Program-made: the position numbers and the translations under genes
In this document: positions 1 through 5,067 of the stretch, piece by piece
Layout of the letters: every line of letters starts with the position of its first letter
Numbering within the stretch: the first letter of the stretch is position 1
Assembly (NCBI GenBank): GCA_011053085.1
Contig: DSBE01000177.1
Span: 1 to 5,067 of the forward strand
Direction: 5' to 3'
DNA: 5,067 bases
Source of the DNA: Chloroflexota bacterium
Lineage (GTDB): Bacteria > Chloroflexota > Anaerolineae > Anaerolineales > Anaerolineaceae
The notes under the pieces: generated by a model
Database searches by the model: none
Told to the model about the DNA's origin: nothing
The model's input: only the letters and a program-made list of their open reading frames with translations

Positions 1-1188
1 AATTTTACCGACCCCCAATATGGCTGCCTGAGGCAAATTGATAACCGGTGTGAATGCGTCGATGTCATACATGCCCAGGTTAGTGATAGTGAATGTACCG
101 CCCTCCAATTCATCTGGCAGAATTCGGTTATTCCTGGCTCTTTCCGCAATATCGCGAATTTCTTGGCCAATCTCTCGCAATGTTTTTTTGTCAGCATTTC
201 TAATCACCGGCACAAGCAACCCGCGATCAGTGTCAACAGCTATACCAATGTGAATCTGCTCAAATGTAACAATTTCCTCTTCCTGCAATTGCGAATTCAT
301 GTAGGGATATTTGGCCAAAGTCAGTGCGGTGATCTTAATGAGGAACTCATTGTAGCCCGGCGCAAAACCCCAAGCGTTTGCTACTTCAGCCTTTAACCTG
401 TCTCTTGCACTCACCAAACCAGTGGAGTCAACTTCAGACACCAATGTGACGCTTGCATTGGTATGCACACTCGCCGCCATTTTATCGGCGATCAAACGGC
501 GCATTTTTGTGAGAGGCGTTCGGTTTCCATCAGTTTGTTTATCTGTTTTTGCAGTGACCGTCGCAGATTGAAGGGCGCTTTGAACATCCTGCTTAACGAT
601 TTTTCCTTCTGTTCCGCTTCCGCTGATCGATTTCCAATCCAGGCCATGCGCTTCCGCCATTTTTTGGGCAACGGGTGAAATTTTTGGTTGGCTCTCGACA
701 TGGCGCAGCACGTCCGCCTCAATAATCCTTTTACCATTTTCGCCGGTTGCTATCACATATGACAGGTCAACGCCAAGTTCATTGGCAGTTTTTTTGGCGC
801 GCGGTGATGCAAACAACTTTTCCCCAGATACCCCTGGTGAAGATGATTCTGTCCTTCCGTCAGAAGACACCAGTTCAGCTGTTGTCATTTCCTCCGTAAG
901 TTCCTGCGCATCTTCTCCACCAGAAACTACCGTTGTGTTGAATACTTCATCGGCCTTTCCAATGATAGCGACAACCGTTAAGATCGGCAGTACGTCACCT
1001 GCATTGTATGGTCCCAGATGCAAGACGCCATTGCCATTGGCTTCCACGGGAAAGATGGCTTTATCTGTCTCGACTTCCAACACCTCGTCACCCCTCTTAA
1101 CGGCATCACCATCACTTCTCAACCATTTCACCAACGTGACTTCTTCAACGGTCTGTCCCAATTTGGGGATGAACAATTCTTTTGCCAT
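1..1188 (-). CDS. Dihydrolipoamide acyltransferase (E2) of a 2-oxoacid dehydrogenase complex, 3' end cut by window edge
   Basis: This is the E2 core subunit. It carries acyl groups from E1 on a swinging lipoyl-lysine and transfers them to CoA in a cytoplasmic complex. Translating the minus strand from 1188 gives 396 open codons that run off the left edge. Residues 1-78 are a lipoyl domain, with ETDKA at 40-44 and the lipoylated Lys at 43. An acidic Ser/Thr-rich linker follows (about 80-123). There are two successive peripheral-subunit-binding-like segments, at about 126-163 (ASPRAKKTANELGVDL) and 170-206 (ISPVAQKMAEAHGLDW, then GSGTEGKI). The acyltransferase domain starts near 224 (TPLTKMRRLIADKMA) and includes GLLVPVIRNAD, GTFTITNLGMYDIDAFTP and QAAILGVGKI. 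The catalytic HxxxDG motif and roughly the last 30-50 residues should lie outside the window. The ATG overlaps the E1 stop as TGATG, which implies translational coupling. The family is certain. The acyl specificity (acetyl from pyruvate or acetoin, or branched-chain) is not determined. Confidence 0.95.
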   Translation of the reverse strand, partial: MAKELFIPKLGQTVEEVTLVKWLRSDGDAVKRGDEVLEVETDKAIFPVEANGNGVLHLGPYNAGDVLPILTVVAIIGKADEVFNTTVVSGGEDAQELTEEMTTAELVSSDGRTESSSPGVSGEKLFASPRAKKTANELGVDLSYVIATGENGKRIIEADVLRHVESQPKISPVAQKMAEAHGLDWKSISGSGTEGKIVKQDVQSALQSATVTAKTDKQTDGNRTPLTKMRRLIADKMAASVHTNASVTLVSEVDSTGLVSARDRLKAEVANAWGFAPGYNEFLIKITALTLAKYPYMNSQLQEEEIVTFEQIHIGIAVDTDRGLLVPVIRNADKKTLREIGQEIRDIAERARNNRILPDELEGGTFTITNLGMYDIDAFTPVINLPQAAILGVGKI

Positions 1189-3278
1189 CAGCTCACCACC
1201 TTTTTGCACGCAGCGATGATCTTGCCGACATTCGGAATTGCCTCATCTTCTAACGCTTCTGCGCGTGGAACAGGCACATCCGCAGCAGCCACCCGAATCA
1301 TGGGGGCATCCAGCCAGTCAAATGCCTGTTCGTTTATGCGTGCCATCACCTCGTTGATGAAACTGGTATTTTGATAAGCTTCTGTTACACACACCACCCG
1401 GCCGGTTTTTCGAACCGATGTGACGATAGTGGCCATGTCCAGAGGATTCAATGTACGCAGGTCGATGACCTCAACATCAATGCCCTCGTTTGCCAATTCT
1501 TCAGCGGCTTCTAAACCCCGCAATACCATCCGAGAATAGCTGATTAGCGTAACATCTTTGCCGGTGCGTTTGATATCCGCCACGCCAAAGGGAATGATAT
1601 ATTCTTCTTCTGGAACCGGACCATTGTTTTTGTAAAGCATCTTGTGCTCGATGAACATAACCGGATTATCATCACGAATGGCAGCCTTCAGTAATCCTTT
1701 CGCATCATACGGGGTGGATGGCATGACGACATAGATGCCAGGAAAGTGGGTCCACAATGATTCCAGGCTCTGTGAATGATGCGCAGCAATGGCACGGCCG
1801 GCACCACCTTCGGTGCGGATGACCATGGGAACTTTCGTCAAGCCACCGAACATATACCGGTTTTTCGCTCCCTGGTTGGCAACTTGATCCATACATAACG
1901 GTGTGAAATCAACATACATGATCTCAGCTACAGGCCGCATACCGCACATGGCTGCGCCAACAGCCGCACCGCCAATGGTAGCTTCTGAAATAGGCGTATC
2001 AATCACGCGCCATTCACCAAATTCTTCATACAACCCGCGGGTCGCGCCATAGGCACCGCCATACAACCCTACATCTTCGCCCATGACGAATACACTTGGA
2101 TCGCTTTTCATTTCCTCACGCAATGCCTCTGAAAGTGCCTGGGCATAAGAAATTTCTCTTGAAATTTCACCCCTCTCGATCTTTCCTCGCAGTTGCTTGT
2201 CGCGGTCATAATCGCCTTGTGTAAACTTCACCGGGGCGAATACATCAGTATTTACTTCTGCTCGGTCTGGTTCTGCCGACTGCTTGCTGTACTCCATGGC
2301 GGTTTCTAATTTTCCATCCACCACTTCGGTCATTTCGGCCAATTCCTCATCGCCTAACCAGCCCAAAGCGGCCATTTCTTTCTTTAACACTTCGATTGGG
2401 TCACGAGCGCGCCATTCTTTTTCTTCCTCACGCGTCCGATAGGCACGTGGATCAGAATGGCTGTGCCCATACCAGCGGTAGGTCTTCGCCTCCACCAATG
2501 AAGGGCCTTCTCCAGCTCTTGCTCGATCCACTGCTGAGATCACAGCACCGCGAACCGCCAATACGTCCATCCCATCGACCACAACACCCGGCATGCCATA
2601 GGCAGCAGCCCTGTCGGCGGCATTGGGAAGTTTACTGGCCTTTTTCCATGGCACGGACATGGCATATTGGTTATTTTCGACAATAAATATGACTGGCAGA
2701 TCCCAGATGGAAGCCATATTCATCGCTTCATGGAAGTTTCCCGTATTTGTCGCGCCATCACCAAAAAAGCACAAGACAACTTTTCCGGTATTCATCAGTT
2801 TTTGTGCCAGCGCCGCACCGACAGCCACAGGAATGTTACCACCCACAATTCCGGTCGCCCCCAGGTTACCATGCGACACATCGGCGATATGCATAGAACC
2901 GCCTTTGCCTTTGCAGTAACCACCCGATTTTCCCAATACTTCAGCCATCATCTTGTTGTAATGAGTTTGTTTCTCCTGTTCGGTTTCTGCGACAGAATCA
3001 CCATGGGCGTGCGCATGACCATGGCCCCTGTGTGTGCTGGTAATGAGATCATCTTTGTTCAGAGCCGCAATTGCCCCCACGGCAACCGCTTCCTGTCCGG
3101 CATACAGATGTGACGCGCCTTTTAGCACCGCCCGCCCCAATAGTTCTGCGATATTGTCCTCAAATGCGCGTATTTCCAATATCTGGCGCATGTAGGTTAA
3201 CACCTCTTCTTTGGTCAGAGATTGTTCTTCGATCAAAGCAGAAACACGGGCAAATAACTCTTCTTTTGTTTCGGGCAT
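1188..3278 (-). CDS. Fused E1 alpha-beta subunit of a thiamine-diphosphate-dependent 2-oxoacid dehydrogenase (pyruvate/acetoin/branched-chain type)
   Basis: This E1 enzyme decarboxylates or cleaves its substrate (a 2-oxoacid, or acetoin) on thiamine diphosphate and passes the acyl group to lipoyl-E2. The 696-residue reading frame joins two subunits that are usually separate. Residues 1 to about 335 are E1 alpha: STHRGHGH at 81-88, GYCKGKGGSMHIAD at 120-133, the ThDP motif from GDG (173-175) to ENN (201-203), and the phosphorylation-loop-like YGHSHSDPRAYRTREE at 270-285. Residues about 374-696 are E1 beta: VMGEDVGLYGG at 398-408, DTPISEATIGGAAVG at 427-441, HHSQ at 500-503 with the likely active-site His, and VVCVTEAY at 628-635. 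About 40 polar residues link the halves, with no frameshift or internal stop. The alpha half has a His-rich stretch with an extra acidic segment (about 86-108) compared with AcoA-type subunits. The start has a good AGGAG site. The gene sits 21 bases after the regulator and overlaps E2 by one base. The acetoin-versus-pyruvate assignment is open. Confidence 0.96.
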   Translation of the reverse strand: MPETKEELFARVSALIEEQSLTKEEVLTYMRQILEIRAFEDNIAELLGRAVLKGASHLYAGQEAVAVGAIAALNKDDLITSTHRGHGHAHAHGDSVAETEQEKQTHYNKMMAEVLGKSGGYCKGKGGSMHIADVSHGNLGATGIVGGNIPVAVGAALAQKLMNTGKVVLCFFGDGATNTGNFHEAMNMASIWDLPVIFIVENNQYAMSVPWKKASKLPNAADRAAAYGMPGVVVDGMDVLAVRGAVISAVDRARAGEGPSLVEAKTYRWYGHSHSDPRAYRTREEEKEWRARDPIEVLKKEMAALGWLGDEELAEMTEVVDGKLETAMEYSKQSAEPDRAEVNTDVFAPVKFTQGDYDRDKQLRGKIERGEISREISYAQALSEALREEMKSDPSVFVMGEDVGLYGGAYGATRGLYEEFGEWRVIDTPISEATIGGAAVGAAMCGMRPVAEIMYVDFTPLCMDQVANQGAKNRYMFGGLTKVPMVIRTEGGAGRAIAAHHSQSLESLWTHFPGIYVVMPSTPYDAKGLLKAAIRDDNPVMFIEHKMLYKNNGPVPEEEYIIPFGVADIKRTGKDVTLISYSRMVLRGLEAAEELANEGIDVEVIDLRTLNPLDMATIVTSVRKTGRVVCVTEAYQNTSFINEVMARINEQAFDWLDAPMIRVAAADVPVPRAEALEDEAIPNVGKIIAACKKVVS
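1196..1202 (-). promoter_or_regulatory. Ribosome binding site of the E2 gene, inside the E1 3' end
   Basis: The minus strand reads AAGGTGG, 7 bases before the ATG at 1188. It lies within the Lys-Val-Val codons at the end of the E1 gene. Together with the one-base stop/start overlap, it fixes the E2 start and points to coupled translation of E1 and E2. Confidence 0.7.
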
Positions 3279-3287
3279 AATATTATT

Positions 3288-3292
3288 CTCCT
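3288..3292 (-). promoter_or_regulatory. Ribosome binding site of the fused E1 gene
   Basis: The minus strand reads AGGAG, 9 bases before the ATG at 3278, in the 21-base gap after the regulator's TAG. The gap is too short for a separate promoter, so E1 is probably transcribed from the regulator's promoter or from one inside the regulator gene. Confidence 0.75.
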
Positions 3293-3299
3293 GATTTTC

Positions 3300-4070
3300 C
3301 TAAACCAATTTGACATCAATATGTTTCATTCTTACACCATCAACCAATTCTGGCCTGGCACCCGCGTCCGTGACAATTAAATCCACATCAGCTAAAGCAG
3401 CAAAAGAGGCAAACCCTACCCGCCCCCACTTGGTGGAGTCAAAAATGCCAATGACTTGTTTACACTGTTTCACCATGTGCCTCTTCACTTCGGCTTCGTA
3501 CAAACTGACATCAGTAAGGCCATCCTCAATCGTGATCCCATGAGCCCCAAAAAAACCTTTGGAAAAGTGATACCCCTGAAGCCATTCGAGCCCCTCCATT
3601 CCTGTAATTGATAGGGTTTCTTTTCGCAGGTTTCCGCCTGGTACAAGCACATTGACACCATCCGCCTCGAGCAACTCCTGGGCAGTAGTAAGACTGTTGG
3701 TAACCACAGTAAGGTTCTGGTGGTCTTTGAGGTGGCGACTCAAAGCGAGAGCCGTTGTGCTGATATCGAGAAAAATTGAGTCACCATTCTCCACCAAGGA
3801 AGCACAGTAAGTGCCAATTCTCTCTTTTTCCTGCACCTGCTGGCTTCTTCTGTGGCTTATCAACAAAGCAACATCCCGGCTCAAAGCCATTGCTCCACCA
3901 TGAGTGCGCCGAATCAATTGCTTTTCAGCCAATAGTTCCAGATCGGACCTGATGGTTACCTCTGAAACATCATATTGCTGGCTTAATTCCTTTACAGAAA
4001 TTTGTCCTGCACGATCCAACAACTGTAGAATTTCTTTTCGGCGAATTTCGGGAAATAACGGCTTTTTCAT
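3300..4070 (-). CDS. DeoR-family transcriptional repressor, first gene of the E1-E2 operon
   Basis: This cytoplasmic DNA-binding regulator should respond to a sugar- or polyol-phosphate, as DeoR-family proteins generally do. With the start at 4070 it has 256 residues, the usual family length. Residues about 8-57 form the DeoR winged helix-turn-helix: IRRKEILQLLDRAGQISVKE, then DVSEVTIRSDLELL, ending RRTHGGAM. Residues about 78-235 form the DeoRC sensor domain: GDSIFLDISTTALAL at 96-110, VVTNSL at 122-127, GAHGI at 175-179, DSTKWGR at 211-217 and IVTDAG at 232-237. The frame stays open upstream to an ATG at 4148, but that codon lies in the terminator hairpin, upstream of the predicted promoter. 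The added 26 residues also do not resemble the family. The ribosome site for 4070 is weak (a GAAG about 10 bases or more upstream). The effector-loop motif reads DISTT where many relatives have DSGTT. The effector cannot be told from sequence. Confidence 0.93.
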   Translation of the reverse strand: MKKPLFPEIRRKEILQLLDRAGQISVKELSQQYDVSEVTIRSDLELLAEKQLIRRTHGGAMALSRDVALLISHRRSQQVQEKERIGTYCASLVENGDSIFLDISTTALALSRHLKDHQNLTVVTNSLTTAQELLEADGVNVLVPGGNLRKETLSITGMEGLEWLQGYHFSKGFFGAHGITIEDGLTDVSLYEAEVKRHMVKQCKQVIGIFDSTKWGRVGFASFAALADVDLIVTDAGARPELVDGVRMKHIDVKLV

Positions 4071-4080
4071 ACCAGAATTA

Positions 4081-4110
4081 TCTTCGTTTGCTTTCGTTTG
4101 CTTACGATTA
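4081..4110. promoter_or_regulatory. Candidate DeoR-type operator: three tandem 10-bp direct repeats
   Basis: On the + strand, consecutive 10-mers read TCTTCGTTTG (4081-4090), CTTTCGTTTG (4091-4100) and CTTACGATTA (4101-4110). The first two agree at 8 of 10 positions. The third agrees with the second at 7 of 10 and overlaps the -10 box. TTTCGTTT-like direct repeats at helical spacing are typical of DeoR-family operators. They cover the predicted transcription start (near 4100) and the 5' leader, so bound protein would block initiation. That this gene's own product binds here is inferred. Confidence 0.72.
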
Positions 4111-4135
4111 TATCTTAAATAAAGCAAAATAAAAA
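4107..4135 (-). promoter_or_regulatory. Predicted sigma-70-type promoter of the deoR-E1-E2 operon
   Basis: The minus strand has a perfect TATAAT at 4112-4107. Seventeen bases upstream, TTTTTA at 4135-4130 matches the -35 consensus at only three positions. The start of transcription would fall near 4100, giving a leader of about 30 bases before the ATG at 4070. The -35 overlaps the terminator arm and U-tract of the preceding unit. The -10 is convincing, but the -35 is weak. Confidence 0.65.
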
Positions 4136-4164
4136 GAGATGGCTCCAAATGAAAACCATCTCTT
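4126..4164 (-). terminator. Rho-independent terminator after the SrlD-like gene
   Basis: Read on the minus strand, AAGAGATGG (4164-4156) pairs perfectly with CCATCTCTT (4142-4134). The stem is 9 bp with a 13-base loop, followed at once by TTTATTTT (4133-4126). The hairpin begins 19 bases past the TAA of the dehydrogenase gene and points leftward, closing that operon. The + strand orientation has no matching U-tract, so it should work in one direction only. Confidence 0.85.
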
Positions 4165-4183
4165 CTGTAAAAACCACTTGAGA

Positions 4184-4975
4184 TTAATGCATAACTTGTC
4201 CGCCGGTTACATTGATTGCCTGGCCGGTGATGTAATCCGCTTTATCAGAGGATAGAAACAGCACCAGGTCAGCGACATTGTCGAAGGTGCAGCCGCGTTT
4301 CATCGGCACTTTGTCCTCGTACAACTTTCTTACCTCCTCCTCAGGAATCCCCAGCTTTTCTGAATATTGCTTGTATAGTGAATTAACCCACAACGGCGAA
4401 TCCAGCAAGTTGCCCGGACACACAGCGTTTACCCGTATCCCCAATTCTGCCACTTCCAATGCCAGACTCTGTGTCAATCCGATACCGCCAAATTTTGCGG
4501 CTGCGTAGGCAGAATTTTTGTAACTTCCCTCTTTGCCTGATTTTGAATTGATCTGAATGATGACACCGCTTTTTTGCTGTATCATGACCTTAAGCACTTG
4601 TTTGGCACATATAAAATAACCGACCAGATCAACATCGATCACTTTGCGCCACTTTGCCACTTCGAAATTCGGCGTGTCTCCGGCAATCACGATACCCGCG
4701 TTGGCAACCAATATATCGATACTGCCGAATTCCTTCACCGCCATCTCAACCATGGCTTCGACGGTGGTCGCGGCTGTGACATCAACGGCGACCGCCAGAC
4801 AACTGACGCCATATTTTTCCGTCAAGTTCTGCGCCAGCTCGCTTGCCATCTCAATTTGCAAATCTGCAATCACTACATTGGCGCTTTCGCTGGCAAAACG
4901 CTCACACAGATGCGCCCCCAGTCCTTGCGCTCCGCCAGTAACAATCACTGTTTTGTTCTTAAATTCACTCATCAT
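4184..4975 (-). CDS. srlD: Short-chain dehydrogenase resembling sorbitol-6-phosphate 2-dehydrogenase
   Basis: The predicted reaction is NAD-dependent oxidation of sorbitol 6-phosphate to fructose 6-phosphate, or of a related polyol phosphate, in the cytoplasm. The protein has 263 residues (E. coli SrlD has about 259). It shows a Rossmann TGGAQGLG at 13-20, Asp38 at the end of beta-2 (suggesting NAD rather than NADP), NAG at 92-94, Ser144 in QINSKSGKEGS, and Tyr157/Lys161 in YAAAK. Several stretches follow SrlD rather than generic dehydrogenases: QINSKSGK, AAKFGGIGLTQSLAL, GNLLDSP, DKVPMKRGC and the C-terminal TGQAINVTGGQVM. The helix position that is usually Asn reads Asp116 (DVDLVGY). The gene begins within the stop of an upstream gene and is followed by a terminator. 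A second ATG at 4972 is equally plausible and better spaced from the GGAG at 4981-4984 (8 bases, against 5). The subfamily call rests on remembered motifs, and the substrate could be another polyol phosphate. Confidence 0.85.
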   Translation of the reverse strand: MMSEFKNKTVIVTGGAQGLGAHLCERFASESANVVIADLQIEMASELAQNLTEKYGVSCLAVAVDVTAATTVEAMVEMAVKEFGSIDILVANAGIVIAGDTPNFEVAKWRKVIDVDLVGYFICAKQVLKVMIQQKSGVIIQINSKSGKEGSYKNSAYAAAKFGGIGLTQSLALEVAELGIRVNAVCPGNLLDSPLWVNSLYKQYSEKLGIPEEEVRKLYEDKVPMKRGCTFDNVADLVLFLSSDKADYITGQAINVTGGQVMH

Positions 4976-5067
4976 TTATGCTCCGTCATTTCACTAATAC
5001 CAACAAACTGGATTACGCCACAGGTACCGTTTATCAACCAGTCGGCTGCCTGGGATTCCATCTTTAT
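4972..5067 (-). CDS. C-terminal end of an unrecognised upstream gene, cut by window edge
   Basis: The minus strand from 5067 reads 31 open codons and then TGA at 4974-4972, overlapping the ATG of the dehydrogenase gene as ATGA. The visible tail includes ESQAADWLINGTCGVIQFVG and ends in EMTEHK. It carries the ribosome site of the next gene, and the 4-base stop/start overlap is typical of operon neighbours, so it is probably a real gene end. I do not recognise the family from this fragment. It does not look like the end of the sorbitol PTS proteins I can recall. An in-frame ATG lies at 5061, but the frame is open at the window edge, so the start is most likely outside. Confidence 0.6.
   Translation of the reverse strand: MKMESQAADWLINGTCGVIQFVGISEMTEHK
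4981..4984 (-). promoter_or_regulatory. Ribosome binding site of the SrlD-like gene
   Basis: The minus strand reads GGAG inside the last codons of the upstream gene. It is 5 bases from the ATG at 4975 and 8 bases from the adjacent ATG at 4972. The spacing favours the second ATG, so the protein may begin MSEF rather than MMSEF. Confidence 0.6.

Noticed and set aside
492..737. Minus-strand frame of 81 codons in another frame
   Set aside because: It overlaps the E2 binding domains, whose translation is clearly the real one. The alternative product is Arg/Lys-rich with no recognisable motif.
782..1219. Open frame of 145 codons on the + strand
   Set aside because: It lies antisense to the lipoyl domain and linker of E2. 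The translation is low-complexity Ser/Thr/Pro sequence with no domain and is a shadow of the E2 gene.
2667..3113. Open frame of 148 codons on the + strand
   Set aside because: It is antisense to the conserved E1 alpha ThDP-binding region. The E1 motifs on the opposite strand explain the sequence fully.
1188..3278. Possibility that the fused E1 is a frameshift or assembly artefact of two genes
   Set aside because: The joining segment is continuous in frame. It is a plausible polar linker of about 40 residues, with no strong internal ribosome site and start noticed at the junction. Fused E1s are known elsewhere.
3279..3299. Separate promoter for the E1 gene
   Set aside because: The 21-base gap contains only the ribosome binding site. 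No -35/-10 pair can fit there.
4081..4110. Short tandem repeats as a CRISPR array or mobile-element attachment site
   Set aside because: The units are only 10 bp with no spacers and no nearby integrase or cas genes. Their position over a promoter start fits an operator.
4184..4975. Acetoin reductase / 2,3-butanediol dehydrogenase identity for the short-chain dehydrogenase, tempting next to acetoin-like E1-E2
   Set aside because: QINSKSGK, GNLLDSP, DKVPMKRGC and the TGQAINVTGGQVM ending follow the sorbitol-6-phosphate dehydrogenase pattern, not that of butanediol dehydrogenases.

Overview
All genes in this window read leftward (minus strand), so in transcription order the layout runs from high to low coordinates. 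It looks like ordinary bacterial chromosome of moderate G+C (close to half by eye). The genes are tightly packed, with start/stop overlaps, clear Shine-Dalgarno sites, a sigma-70-type -10 box and a rho-independent terminator. The organism cannot be fixed from the sequence. The fused E1 alpha/beta protein with a His-rich insertion feels closest to proteins of Chloroflexota-like or other deep-branching bacteria, but that is a weak inference from memory.

Region 1 (about 4165-5067) is the 3' end of an operon that begins outside the window. It holds the last 31 codons of an unrecognised gene, overlapping by 4 bases a short-chain dehydrogenase that closely follows the sorbitol-6-phosphate 2-dehydrogenase (SrlD/GutD) pattern. 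A hairpin with a U-tract at 4126-4164 closes this transcription unit.

Region 2 (about 4071-4135) is a compact control region. The terminator U-tract runs into a weak -35, followed by a perfect TATAAT. Three 10-bp direct repeats (core CTTTCGTTTG on the + strand) then cover the predicted transcription start. These resemble DeoR-family operators and imply autoregulation by the next gene.

Region 3 (1-4070) is a second operon: a DeoR-family repressor, then, 21 bases later, a fused E1 alpha-beta thiamine-diphosphate-dependent 2-oxoacid dehydrogenase (696 aa). Overlapping its stop codon by one base is the E2 lipoyl acyltransferase gene, which runs off the left edge. The E2 appears to carry two tandem peripheral-subunit-binding domains. 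A dihydrolipoamide dehydrogenase (E3) gene is expected further left but is not in view.

Taken together, a sugar- or polyol-phosphate-responsive repressor appears to control a pyruvate/acetoin/branched-chain-type dehydrogenase complex placed directly after a polyol-phosphate oxidation operon. The substrate of the complex cannot be read from the sequence. No mobile elements, CRISPR arrays, tRNAs or rRNAs were seen.
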